Notes under the pieces: model-generated
What the model saw: only the letters and a program-made list of their open reading frames with translations
Told to the model about the DNA's origin: nothing
The model's database searches: none
Position numbers and translations under genes: made by a program
Shown here: positions 31,001 to 38,372 of the stretch, in pieces
How the letters are laid out: each line of letters opens with the position of its first letter
Numbering within the stretch: position 1 is the stretch's first letter
IMG/VR virus record: IMGVR_UViG_3300024259_000046
Location: 1 to 52,290 of that record
Reading direction: 5' to 3' (one strand)
DNA: 52,290 nucleotides
Source of the DNA: a virus

Positions 31001-31163
31001 CGCTTTAATAGAAGCATTTACAGCGGATAGCCCAGACAGGTTGCGGGCTCTTCTTATGATAGCCAGAACACCGGCGGAGCAAGCTTTCCAAACACAACAA
31101 TTAGACGCGTGGTTCGTAGAACTGCTCATGAGATATAATATAGACCCGGAGAACCAAGAATGA
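28041..31163 (+). CDS. Internal virion / DNA ejection protein (gp16-like)
   Basis: 1040 aa. Low-complexity acidic N-terminus, then a hydrophobic Gly-rich stretch near 135-160 (I-A-D-I-L-D-L-P-G-D-V-A-A-G-V) and a second near 210-225 (G-L-L-P-V-A-G-L-L-P), followed by long charged helices. No lytic transglycosylase motif is evident, unlike T7 gp16. Corresponds by position to the largest ejection protein. The final codons overlap the tail fibre start by 4 bases. Confidence 0.68.
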   Translation: MATKLPGKKKTKRISPDILHKAGVRTFEEAIPESGVDQQSVEFFNEEVAQDIEKPKTKSDVKAMSDEELNAALDQQQSPIVTHADAPSGPIGPEDQFTDPHIGGSTTLSQVSDEQLDSMLNEQQAQGMTTRKALQTINAGIADILDLPGDVAAGVTNMIGGLLGMEEIPSGGIRQLMELVDSQLGISLTLPENELPQGPVADAFRFLGQSIGLLPVAGLLPRIPAQTAVPVKPSTMTGKIVEKVIPKGALKQTGRFIGQSAVDAPVGFAVTEAASGFGAGLLFGESKEHTDDPSMQFLAGVTGGLMPSISMQILKGFGFMGFRLLNDARMSLTKSKGDPRAADRLNRELIHDDEVVSFKDEDVLEEFLKFESPAQSTGNKALLSIERAILESDDVSMAVKAEGDTRLAELNNVIIRSLNTDTGEPGDFVATLEQLRAQQGYMKTMWKARIDIAQKRAKLRIKEVGPKINKEASQKIVNEEIQSALKDAVETQKQLWARSPNPKTSAVSLKQAWRKLISDRTRVTSKGDLRFSDSSADDLIKELGHMDYSGGGETGVFVPGRMPDEVSVKFLQDLRSRILDDIRKKQATEPSSNKKRIFHELQNTILGIFKNLESDIIKLNPDGTFTPPDQRLLNAINFTREMNQNFNQGPLAPVLKKNTQGGYVVEPTMTLNVLMGKGLSVEQRTANMRALKTAITRETKAADAAKRLGVENDADSFRPTTEAVQAYIKHTFVEDMVDPNGRIMVDKANAWFKENREFFKLFDSSFKKQFRDAIDADAPLSLVEDQSTTIKGIMNNKERASAVRFIEQDPIKIFDDVIGSFNADFVRKDMNILVRKVKRDKSGEALKGFQQSVFDWILERSILTGEKGLDGHDKAFVSGFKMTEFLKQKQVRAIIETVLSPEQQNRLTLAHNSAKKLDAFRRTGASAEGIIADSPAWILDFIGRVGGAQVGRQVAGKLGGGTVQTPGAFASRSTVLLRALVKDHAKNALIEAFTADSPDRLRALLMIARTPAEQAFQTQQLDAWFVELLMRYNIDPENQE

Positions 31164-33604
31164 CACTTACAGCAACTACCAATAAAGTCGCATATGCGGG
31201 GGACGGCGCTACAGTCTCATTCCCGGTAACCTTCATATACTGGGACGATACCGGGGTCAAGGTTATATTATCCAACGACACCACGGGGGTAGAAACTACG
31301 TGGGTGGACGGAACGGAATACACGCTCTCAGGGGGCGATGGGGCTACAGGTACATTAACAGTTGATACCTCACCTACCGACTATACGCCGGCCAGTGGGG
31401 AAACGCTGACAATCAAGAGTAACGAGCCAGATACGCAGACCACTTCCCTACCGTTGGGGGGTTCTCTACCTTCAACGTCTGTTGAAGAACGTCTGGACAA
31501 GAGCGTACGGCTAACTCAACAATTACAAGAAGAATTAGATAGAACTATCCAGTTTCCGGAGAGCTCGACTACGACCGGCGTTTCTATTGAAGACTTGACG
31601 GCTCTAGAGCTTCTCAGAGTTGATTCTGCGGGTACAGGCATAGAAGGGGTGTCTCTAACGGACCTTTCATTAGGGCTAGGTACGGCAACCAAGTGGAGTT
31701 TTGATTCTTCTACAACAATGGCAGACCCCGGGACAGGGGATATAAGGCTGAATAATGCCACTCTCGCCAGTGTGACGCAGATCGCCGTAGACGCGCTTTC
31801 AGCACAATCAGGTAACCCAGACATTTCAGACTGGGTAGCGACGTGGGATGACAGCAATTCAGCGGTTCGTGGTTATATCATGATCCACGAGGACGGTACG
31901 CCGTCAAATTTCTGGGTTGGGTATGTAAACGGGGCCATTACAGACAACACCGGTTGGCTACAGATTCCTGTTACTCATGTTGATTCTGGGGGGTCATTTG
32001 CGGCCTCTGACAGCCTTGTAGTTGGGTTCTCGCGAACAGGGGACGCCTCAACACAAGGCGTATCATTGCTATGGGATTCTGACACAACTGACGCCGACAG
32101 CGGAGCCGGTAAAGTTTGGTTCAATAATGCTACTTTAGCTTCTGTAACAACTGTTTATGTTGATGACGTTGACACTAACTCCGTCAACATTAATACATTT
32201 GTCGATTCGTTCGACGACGGTGGGAGCACTATTACGGGTAGTATTCTCGTTATCAAGAAAGGGGATTCTTCTGTATATGCGTTGTATGACGTAACAGGAG
32301 CCGTAACAAGCGCCTCAACATATTCTAAAGTAGCGGTTACACACGTTCAATCAAACGGTACATTTACAGACGCCGACCCCGTGGATATGGTCTTCACACG
32401 GGCGGGCGATAAAGGTGATACTGGATCAACCGGGTCAACTGGAGCAACCGGAGCAACCGGTTCCAGTGCGGGAGGTTTACACTATCAATTTGAAACATCA
32501 ATTACCGACGCTGATCAAGGCGCCGGGAAACTGTGGTTAAATAATGGCACTGTTGGCTCTGCTACCGTTTTGTATTTAGACGACGACGATAACGATGGGG
32601 TGGATGTATCTGCATTTACGGCAACGTGGGATGATTCTACGCACACGGCGTTACGCGGGTATATAAGATTCCAAGCGCGAGACACTTCCACTGACTGGGC
32701 GCTGTTCAGCATAACGGGTGCGACAACAGACGCAACAGCTTACCAAAAATTCGCGGTTACCCACATAGCTAGTGCTGGTACATTTTCCGATACCGAAGTC
32801 TTGGACGTATATTTCTCTCGGACAGGGGATGATGGGACAGGCGCTTTAGATAATATCGTTGAAGACACCACACCGCAACTTGGTGGAGCTCTTGATACAA
32901 ATAGCTTTGCGATCAATGAGAGTGAGGGCGCGGCTGTTGCCTCCGCCACAACCACAGATATTTTCGGGGGGAATGACGGGAATACTCTACACATAACTGG
33001 GACTACTACCATAACAGATTTTACTGACGCATCTAGTGTTGGCCAGTGGCGAAAAATAATTTTTGATGGGGTGCTAACGCTAACTCACGGTAGTGGTATA
33101 ACGCTCCCCGGTTCCTCTAATATAACTACGGCGGCGGGGGATTATGCTTTCGTGTATGCTGATACGGTAAGCGCGTTCACAGTCCTTTATTTTAAGGCTG
33201 ATGGCACCGCGCTCGTAGCATCGGCGGCTTACACAGGCCCAACATTTGGCTACGATTCAGGCAGTCATGATATGACCACAAATGGAACGCTGACACTTAA
33301 CTCTATGGGCATTACCCCAGATATTATTTGGGTAGTGGCAGGAACAAGTGGTAGTTCAAACCAAAACCTACATACAATCTGGTGGGACTTTACAACTAAC
33401 GTAGCCTACTGGCAATGTAGAACTAATCCGGGCGTTATGAATAGACACGCATCTGGTACTGGTAAATTTAGGATGTATTCAACGGCATCGGAATATGACA
33501 CCGTAACAATGGCTCAAGTGGCTGGCGGTGTTTCATTCACGTTTGTAGAAAATAGTGCTTCAAGTGCGGTGGCTAGTATTGACTGTCACGGATTTGCATG
33601 GTAA
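31160..33604 (+). CDS. Tail fibre protein
   Basis: 814 aa. The N-terminal ~150 residues match the T7-fibre attachment domain (Y-A-G-D-G-A-T-V-S-F-P-V-T-F near 12, L-P-S-T-S-V-E-E-R-L-D-K near 107). Three related ~125-residue modules follow, each opening with a G-x-G-x-x-W/R-x-N-N core (near 195, 315 and 460). A short collagen-like G-x-y run (G-D-T-G-S-T-G-S-T-G-A-T-G) separates modules two and three. The last ~120 residues, ending D-C-H-G-F-A-W, are probably the receptor-binding tip. Confidence 0.85.
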   Translation: MTLTATTNKVAYAGDGATVSFPVTFIYWDDTGVKVILSNDTTGVETTWVDGTEYTLSGGDGATGTLTVDTSPTDYTPASGETLTIKSNEPDTQTTSLPLGGSLPSTSVEERLDKSVRLTQQLQEELDRTIQFPESSTTTGVSIEDLTALELLRVDSAGTGIEGVSLTDLSLGLGTATKWSFDSSTTMADPGTGDIRLNNATLASVTQIAVDALSAQSGNPDISDWVATWDDSNSAVRGYIMIHEDGTPSNFWVGYVNGAITDNTGWLQIPVTHVDSGGSFAASDSLVVGFSRTGDASTQGVSLLWDSDTTDADSGAGKVWFNNATLASVTTVYVDDVDTNSVNINTFVDSFDDGGSTITGSILVIKKGDSSVYALYDVTGAVTSASTYSKVAVTHVQSNGTFTDADPVDMVFTRAGDKGDTGSTGSTGATGATGSSAGGLHYQFETSITDADQGAGKLWLNNGTVGSATVLYLDDDDNDGVDVSAFTATWDDSTHTALRGYIRFQARDTSTDWALFSITGATTDATAYQKFAVTHIASAGTFSDTEVLDVYFSRTGDDGTGALDNIVEDTTPQLGGALDTNSFAINESEGAAVASATTTDIFGGNDGNTLHITGTTTITDFTDASSVGQWRKIIFDGVLTLTHGSGITLPGSSNITTAAGDYAFVYADTVSAFTVLYFKADGTALVASAAYTGPTFGYDSGSHDMTTNGTLTLNSMGITPDIIWVVAGTSGSSNQNLHTIWWDFTTNVAYWQCRTNPGVMNRHASGTGKFRMYSTASEYDTVTMAQVAGGVSFTFVENSASSAVASIDCHGFAW

Positions 33605-33614
33605 GGAGATAAAA

Positions 33615-34076
33615 ATGATTTATTGCAAGGAAATTCTGACAGGGAAAATAATCCAAGTCAGAAAAGAAGATGGGGACAATGTTGACGCATTGGCTACCGC
33701 TTTGGCAGATGGCCTCACCTGCAAGAACAAAGCTCAGGGGCGAAACTTTATTGAGTCTGAGCTGGAAATCGGGATTGACACGCAGGACAGTATTGATGCC
33801 CAAAGGTTAGTCACGGCATTGTCTGTTGATATTGCCTTTGGTATGTTTGAGGACAGGTTCACAACTCAAGAGTGGGATGATGCCACGGATTATGTCTATG
33901 AAAACGACACCACAACAGGCAATCCAAAGCGCAGGGCCTTAGTTCAAGGCTTGGCTAGGGCTATGTCGCGGGGCGTTGTTGACTTAAAACACGCCAAGAC
34001 AATTGCCTTTATGGATGCTCTGGTTGCTGGCGCAATTATAACCCAAGCGCGAATGAATATTATTTTAACACCATAA
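33615..34076 (+). CDS. Hypothetical protein after tail fibre (153 aa)
   Basis: Start at ATG 33615 set by AAGGAG; in-frame codons upstream lie inside the fibre gene. Opens M-I-Y-C-K-E-I-L-T-G-K-I-I-Q-V, then an acidic middle (E-S-E-L-E-I-G-I-D-T-Q-D) and a helical C-terminus rich in Ala/Arg. Could be a fibre chaperone or fibre-associated protein by position only. Confidence 0.65.
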   Translation: MIYCKEILTGKIIQVRKEDGDNVDALATALADGLTCKNKAQGRNFIESELEIGIDTQDSIDAQRLVTALSVDIAFGMFEDRFTTQEWDDATDYVYENDTTTGNPKRRALVQGLARAMSRGVVDLKHAKTIAFMDALVAGAIITQARMNIILTP

Positions 34077-34358
34077 ATGGAATCTCTCATCAACGTTGTT
34101 ATTTCTAATTTAGCCCCGTGGGCCATTTTTGTTTTGGTCGCGGTGAAACTATATCTTGATTATCTAGGCAAGAAAAAGGAACGAATTGGCGGAAAAGACC
34201 CGAAGGACTTAACCCGGGAGATGATCAGTCAGATTCACAGTTGGCATTTTGACAAGGACGTCACAGGGAACCTCTTACCACGCTCGCAACCCTGCCAGTG
34301 CAGACATGAATTAAAAGAAATCAAAGAGCTTATTGCGGAGGTTAAGAATGCTACTTGA
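34077..34358 (+). CDS. Single-span membrane protein (93 aa), lysis-region
   Basis: Residues about 5-27 (V-V-I-S-N-L-A-P-W-A-I-F-V-L-V-A-V-K-L) form one transmembrane helix. The remainder is cytoplasmic or periplasmic, charged, with W-H-F-D-K and C-Q-C-R-H, then an amphipathic helix. Lies between the fibre and amidase genes, where podoviruses often keep holin or spanin-like genes. Start codon follows the previous stop directly. Confidence 0.6.
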   Translation: MESLINVVISNLAPWAIFVLVAVKLYLDYLGKKKERIGGKDPKDLTREMISQIHSWHFDKDVTGNLLPRSQPCQCRHELKEIKELIAEVKNAT

Positions 34359-34407
34359 ACTAGCTTTGTGCACGTTTGCGTTGCTTTACATATTTAATCA
34401 AGCCTAA
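34348..34407 (+). CDS. Possible 19-aa hydrophobic peptide
   Basis: ATG at 34348 with GGAGG 7 bases upstream, overlapping the end of the 93-aa gene. The product (M-L-L-E-L-A-L-C-T-F-A-L-L-Y-I-F) is one hydrophobic helix. Too short for certainty; the strong ribosome site is the evidence. Confidence 0.3.
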   Translation: MLLELALCTFALLYIFNQA

Positions 34408-34421
34408 AACAGGAGGTAAAA

Positions 34422-34514
34422 ATGGACAATTTTTGTAAGTGGGTTTGCAGTGGGAAGTACTACATTCTAGCATTCCTAGCTATGTCAGGAATGTTTTGCA
34501 TGTTCATGAGGTAA
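34422..34514 (+). CDS. 30-aa membrane micro-protein
   Basis: AGGAGG seven bases before ATG. A charged head with two Cys (F-C-K-W-V-C-S-G-K) followed by a Met/Phe-rich transmembrane helix (Y-I-L-A-F-L-A-M-S-G-M-F-C-M-F-M-R). Sits directly before a strong terminator. Resembles small lysis or superinfection peptides in size and location; no family assigned. Confidence 0.5.
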   Translation: MDNFCKWVCSGKYYILAFLAMSGMFCMFMR

Positions 34515-34573
34515 ACGAATCGGGGTAGTAGTGTTACGGGTACGCCTTGCCCTTCCTGCATTACGACTCCACT

Positions 34574-34603
34574 GGCCGTACGGTTCGCCGTACGGCCTTT
34601 TTT
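34574..34603 (+). terminator. Rho-independent terminator with UUCG loop
   Basis: GGCCGTACGG - TTCG - CCGTACGGCC followed by TTTTTT. Perfect 10-bp stem closing the structural transcription unit. Confidence 0.95.
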
Positions 34604-34616
34604 CTTTGAGGCGATT

Positions 34617-34937
34617 ATGACTAAAACAGACGTAAAGAAATTTCTTAAAACGCTTGACAAGCTCGACATCATTAGGGTAGAGTGGGTTGATGCCGAGAAA
34701 GACGACGGCGGGTGGCTCAGTTTAGAGGAAGCCATACCAAAAAACCAGAAGTACGTCACGGCGGTCACAGTGGGATTCTACATCGGGCACAGCAAAGAAC
34801 TGTTGCGATGTACGTCCGACTATGATAAAAGTAATAATAAGATTTACGGTACGAACGATATTCAACTGTCAAACGTAAAGGAAATAAGGCGATTAGAACT
34901 TACCAAATCATCTTCATCGAATGCCTCGCCTCAATAA
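34617..34937 (+). CDS. Hypothetical protein (106 aa)
   Basis: First gene after the terminator. D-I-I-R-V-E-W-V-D-A near residue 17, then W-L-S-L-E-E-A and V-G-F-Y-I-G-H-S-K-E-L and N-V-K-E-I-R-R-L at the end. Alternating strands suggest a small SH3-like beta-barrel fold, as in several phage proteins of unknown role. Ribosome site GAGGCG upstream. Confidence 0.6.
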   Translation: MTKTDVKKFLKTLDKLDIIRVEWVDAEKDDGGWLSLEEAIPKNQKYVTAVTVGFYIGHSKELLRCTSDYDKSNNKIYGTNDIQLSNVKEIRRLELTKSSSSNASPQ

Positions 34938-35116
34938 CCACACTATGGAGTATCTTCCTATTCACACACGACATAATTTTCCACGGTGCAGTGGCCGGGG
35001 CAGTCAGCGGTGTGTTCTGGTTTGGCACGATCTTTGCACGGAAAGCGTGGGGGCTACTACTGGTAGAAATACCGGCGGTAACATTATACATTCTTAGAGT
35101 ACTGGAGGGGCAATGA
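34892..35116 (+). CDS. Cryptic membrane-protein frame without ATG/GTG/TTG
   Basis: Reading frame fills the 34938-35112 gap and ends TGA overlapping the amidase start as ATGA. Its content is clearly membrane-like: I-I-F-I-E-C-L-A-S, V-A-G-A-V-S-G-V-F-W-F-G-T and L-L-L-V-E-I-P-A-V-T-L-Y-I, with basic A-R-K-A-W between helices (positive-inside pattern). No standard start exists back to the preceding stop. ATT 34892, with AAGGAAATAAGG upstream, is a candidate; -1 frameshifting from the 106-aa gene or a sequence error are alternatives. Confidence 0.4.
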   Translation: MRTYQIIFIECLASITTLWSIFLFTHDIIFHGAVAGAVSGVFWFGTIFARKAWGLLLVEIPAVTLYILRVLEGQ

Positions 35117-35550
35117 GGGAAATAAAAAAGATTATAGTTCACTGTTCTGATTCCGACTGGGGGACAGTTAAGGACATAGACAAGTGGCACAACGAACGTG
35201 GATGGGATGGGTGTGGTTATCATTATGTAATAACCAACGGGGTTCAGTGGTCAGGATATAAATATGCGGCTAAGGATGATGGTATCATACAGATTGGCAG
35301 ACCAGAAGAGAAGACTGGGGCCCACGTTAGGGGTCACAACTCAGATAGTATAGGTATATGTGTTATTGGTAAACACCACTTCACTGGTAAGCAGATGTAT
35401 GACTCCCTGCCCAACTTGTTGCGTATGATGATGTTCAAATACAGCTTGACAACAGAGGACATTTATGGGCATTATCAATTCGACCCGGGCAAGACCTGCC
35501 CGAATTTTGATATCGACACCATCAAAGAATTACTCAAAGTGGAGGAGTGA
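35113..35550 (+). CDS. Endolysin: N-acetylmuramoyl-L-alanine amidase (T7 lysozyme type)
   Basis: 145 aa, close to T7 lysozyme. Zinc ligands by position: His10 (I-V-H-C-S-D-S), His120 (Y-G-H-Y-Q-F-D-P-G) and Cys129 (K-T-C-P-N), with Lys127 in the catalytic Lys position. It cuts the amide bond between muramic acid and the stem peptide to lyse the host; in T7 it also restrains RNA polymerase. No signal peptide, so release needs a holin such as that at 45517. GGAGGGG lies just before ATG. Confidence 0.9.
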   Translation: MREIKKIIVHCSDSDWGTVKDIDKWHNERGWDGCGYHYVITNGVQWSGYKYAAKDDGIIQIGRPEEKTGAHVRGHNSDSIGICVIGKHHFTGKQMYDSLPNLLRMMMFKYSLTTEDIYGHYQFDPGKTCPNFDIDTIKELLKVEE

Positions 35551-35853
35551 ATGTTTTTTGAATGCCGAGTCCTCGATAAAGATGGTAAGATCAAAAAGAT
35601 CATAAGCGCAGAGGAAGTTAAGAAGCGACACTGGGAGAAGATCGACGCCACTTGTGATATTGTAGACTGGGAGGAGATAGACGGGCGGATGAAAGAAATA
35701 GAAGAAATGGACAAGACCCGGTTCTTCATCTGCCCAACCTGTGGTGATTCAGATAGAACCAACAGGGATACCAAGATATACTGTAGCCCAAGGTGTCAAG
35801 AAATCGCTAAAACCTTACGAAGACGAGAGAAATTACAGAGGAAGTTTCCGTGA
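35551..35853 (+). CDS. Zinc-ribbon protein (100 aa)
   Basis: Acidic N-terminal part, then I-C-P-T-C-G-D-S near residue 60 and Y-C-S-P-R-C near 77: a C-x2-C ... C-x3-C zinc site followed by a basic helix (L-R-R-R-E-K-L-Q-R-K). Could bind nucleic acid. Starts right after the endolysin stop; its stop overlaps the next start. Confidence 0.62.
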   Translation: MFFECRVLDKDGKIKKIISAEEVKKRHWEKIDATCDIVDWEEIDGRMKEIEEMDKTRFFICPTCGDSDRTNRDTKIYCSPRCQEIAKTLRRREKLQRKFP

Positions 35854-36191
35854 AAAAAATACTTGCATTTATTATTCTGTTCATGATAGTATTAGCCAAG
35901 ATCAGTTCTGCTCAAGAAATTGCTGAGTGGGACACCGCACCGGACGGCTCCATGGTAGTAACCATTACCACCATAACAAAGAATGGTGTTCAAGAAAGAA
36001 GTTATAAGCACAAAGTTCTAAGACGAGCAAGCAAGAAACCGGAATGTAACGAAGTCCAGATAAAGGATAACGAACTGTGGCTGATAACACAAGAACAAAA
36101 TCCCTCATTATACATAGTGGAGCGAGAGCCCTACGAAATCTTAGAAGACATTTACATAGTTCAAAGGCCCTACTTGGATTGGGTCAAATGA
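35850..36191 (+). CDS. Exported protein with signal peptide (113 aa)
   Basis: GTG start at 35850 overlapping the previous stop (GTGA), with GAGGAA six bases upstream. A clear signal sequence K-K-I-L-A-F-I-I-L-F-M-I-V-L-A ends near S-S-A-Q at residue 21, a likely cleavage site. The mature domain is beta-rich with one Cys. Probably periplasmic; function unknown, perhaps part of lysis or superinfection exclusion. Confidence 0.62.
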   Translation: MKKILAFIILFMIVLAKISSAQEIAEWDTAPDGSMVVTITTITKNGVQERSYKHKVLRRASKKPECNEVQIKDNELWLITQEQNPSLYIVEREPYEILEDIYIVQRPYLDWVK

Positions 36192-36351
36192 TTAACCGCG
36201 CCTTGGATTCATCAAGCCGGCTGGTGCTGTGTCGGGCGCGCAAAGGACAGGGGGCCCCGCTCTCTGAAATGCGACACAGGTATTCATGAAGGCGACGGGG
36301 GACGCCTAGCCGTCCTTCCCCCAACCAACTTTCTAACAGGAGAACAAGGCA
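36192..36351 (+). ncRNA. Structured intergenic RNA candidate A
   Basis: No convincing gene. A perfect 8-bp stem CTGTGTCG/CGACACAG (36227-36234 with 36272-36279) encloses a GC-rich interior. A second hairpin GGACG/CGTCC extended by GGGG/CCCC follows around 36296-36320. Ends at the shared ribosome module AGGAGAACAAGGC. Confidence 0.4.
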
Positions 36352-36717
36352 ATGGGCGTATCTACTGATGGCAAACTTTTTTACGGAATTTGTTTTGAAG
36401 AAAGAGAAGAAGAAGAAGAGTTTGAATTAAAAAATGTGCCGGAGTATGATGAGGAAGATTACTCAGGCCCGATGCAGTTTCTAGAGAACGAGTGTGAAGA
36501 TAAAGAAGTTATTATAAGTTCGCATTGTTCTTATGATTACCCTATGTATTATGTGGCTATAACATCTACAAACTATACGGCGAGTAGGGGTTGCCCGAAA
36601 GAAATAAAAGACTTCGCCGTGCAAGATGATTGGGATCAAAAGATAAAAGATTTTTGTAAAAAATACAACTTACCTTATAAACAGCCCACATGGAATCTTG
36701 CTAGTATGTTGGGTTAA
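36352..36717 (+). CDS. Hypothetical acidic protein (121 aa)
   Basis: Opens M-G-V-S-T-D-G-K-L-F-Y-G-I-C-F, a start seen in a common family of phage proteins of unknown function, then a Glu-rich block and a region with four Cys. W-D-Q-K-I-K-D-F near 93 begins a C-terminal helix. Preceded by the module AGGAGAACAAGGCA shared with three other genes. Confidence 0.6.
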   Translation: MGVSTDGKLFYGICFEEREEEEEFELKNVPEYDEEDYSGPMQFLENECEDKEVIISSHCSYDYPMYYVAITSTNYTASRGCPKEIKDFAVQDDWDQKIKDFCKKYNLPYKQPTWNLASMLG

Positions 36718-36746
36718 AAATACTCATTAATCAGGAGAACAAGGCG

Positions 36747-37151
36747 ATGACGGATAAAACGAAGAAAACGAAAAAAGAAACGATGGAAGAACGAGTAGCA
36801 AACGCATTCTTTATGCTGGCCAAGGTGGTCGAGCAGAACACCATGATGTATGAAGCTCTGATCGTGGCTATCAACAGCGCCCCATCTACGGTTACGGCAG
36901 AACAAGCTTCGCTACAAAAAACTAAAGACAGAATAGAAAAAGAAAAAACCACGCCGGTTAAAGAACACCATTACACCATAGACGACTGCAAAGTTGTCCT
37001 CACCAAACTTGTAACAACCAAGGGGAAAGACCAAGGTCTTGCCCATCTCAAAAACTACAACGCTACCTCGATCAGTCAGGTACCGGAGGATTGCTATGAG
37101 AACTTTGTACTCGTTGGTCAACAGCGTATTGACGGGGGCTATGACTCATGA
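36747..37151 (+). CDS. Hypothetical protein (134 aa)
   Basis: Lys-rich start, a helical middle (V-A-N-A-F-F-M-L-A-K-V-V-E-Q), a low-complexity linker, then a C-terminal domain: V-V-L-T-K-L-V-T-T-K-G-K-D near 108-120 region and A-T-S-I-S-Q-V-P-E-D-C-Y. This tail pattern occurs in phage proteins near ssDNA-binding genes. Overlaps the DUF2800 gene by 4 bases. Function not assigned. Confidence 0.6.
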   Translation: MTDKTKKTKKETMEERVANAFFMLAKVVEQNTMMYEALIVAINSAPSTVTAEQASLQKTKDRIEKEKTTPVKEHHYTIDDCKVVLTKLVTTKGKDQGLAHLKNYNATSISQVPEDCYENFVLVGQQRIDGGYDS

Positions 37152-38353
37152 GTCACCAACCAGCCCATGCAAAACTGTCAGCGAGCGGATCACACCGGTG
37201 GCTAGCATGCCCCGGTTCCGTTATACTGGAAGAGCCCTTCCCCGATACGACGTCAGAGTACGCGGAGTACGGGACGGCTGGACACCGACTAGCGGAGATG
37301 TGCCTCAACGACAAGAAGAATGCAAATCACTACCGTGGGGTTATTCTTAACCAGACAGATGAATACCCAGACGGGTTTGAAGTTGATGATGAAATGATCA
37401 ACGCCGTTCAAATGTATCTGGACTTCTGTCGAGACACCCCGGGTCAACACGAGTTCATAGAACAACGTGTCGACTTCTCTCAATGGGTGCCAGAAGGTTT
37501 CGGTACGTCTGACTATATCAAACTGGACAAAAACAAAGAAGGCCAGATCATCCACACCATTGATCTTAAAATGGGGAAGGGCGTTCAGGTCTTCGCGAAA
37601 GATAACCCACAGGGTATGCTGTATGCCCTTGGAGTAATTAACTCCCTTGATATGGCGTTTGAGTTCAACGATTTTGACCTTGTCAACATTGTTATCGTAC
37701 AACCGCGACTTGACCACATTGATGAATGGTTCATCACAGTGGGTTCTTTGAAGGAGTGGGCTGACAAAGTTGTCAAACCTACCGCGGACCAAGCATGGAA
37801 CGGTCACCTTGAATTCCACCCCGGTGAGAAACAATGTAAGTTCTGTAAAGCGAAAGCCAGTTGTAAGGCACTGGCCAAGCACGGTCTATCTAGTGCGATG
37901 ACTGTGTTCAAGGAATTACCAGACCCCGGTATGCCATTAAAGGATGTTCACATGATGTCAGCCGATGAGATTGGTGAGTTACTACCACTGGTTGATGTCA
38001 TTGTAGACTGGGCAAAGTCATTACAAGGTTACGCTTTCGAACTGGCCAGCAACGGTACACCTGTGTCCGGGTACAAGATTGTAATGGGCCGGGCGGGCAA
38101 CCGTAAGTGGTTGGACGACCTTCAAGTAGAACAAGAATTAGATTCAATGAGAATCAAGAAGAGAGAAATGTTTACGAGAAAACTTCTCTCTCCTGCACAG
38201 ATGTGCAAGATGCTCAAGGCTAAGAATATTAGCCAAGATCAGATTGCCAGCCTTTGGCATCAGCCAGAGGGTAAACCAACGTTAGCGACACTGGCAGACA
38301 AACGTGATGAGATAGAACTCAACATCGAGTCTGTGTTTGAAGCTATCGAATAA
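37148..38353 (+). CDS. DUF2800 protein, Cas4/RecB-like nuclease
   Basis: 401 aa. N-terminal L-S-A-S-G-S-H-R-W-L-A-C-P-G with Cys21, E-Y-G-T-A-G-H-R-L-A near 42, G-T-S-D-Y near 118 and D-L-K-M-G-K-G-V near 138: the PD-(D/E)xK core with D...D-x-K. A cysteine cluster C-x2-C-x5-C near 233-241 together with Cys21 would hold a 4Fe-4S cluster as in Cas4 and AddB. Neighbouring the DUF2815 ssDNA-binding gene is the usual pairing in phages; together they likely process DNA ends for recombination. Confidence 0.82.
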   Translation: MSHQPAHAKLSASGSHRWLACPGSVILEEPFPDTTSEYAEYGTAGHRLAEMCLNDKKNANHYRGVILNQTDEYPDGFEVDDEMINAVQMYLDFCRDTPGQHEFIEQRVDFSQWVPEGFGTSDYIKLDKNKEGQIIHTIDLKMGKGVQVFAKDNPQGMLYALGVINSLDMAFEFNDFDLVNIVIVQPRLDHIDEWFITVGSLKEWADKVVKPTADQAWNGHLEFHPGEKQCKFCKAKASCKALAKHGLSSAMTVFKELPDPGMPLKDVHMMSADEIGELLPLVDVIVDWAKSLQGYAFELASNGTPVSGYKIVMGRAGNRKWLDDLQVEQELDSMRIKKREMFTRKLLSPAQMCKMLKAKNISQDQIASLWHQPEGKPTLATLADKRDEIELNIESVFEAIE

Positions 38354-38372
38354 CTTTAAAACGGAGAAACGT

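Noticed and set aside
36188-36289. 33-codon frame after the exported protein gene
   Set aside because: ATGA overlap is attractive but there is no ribosome site, and the sequence is better explained by RNA stems; kept only as an alternative.
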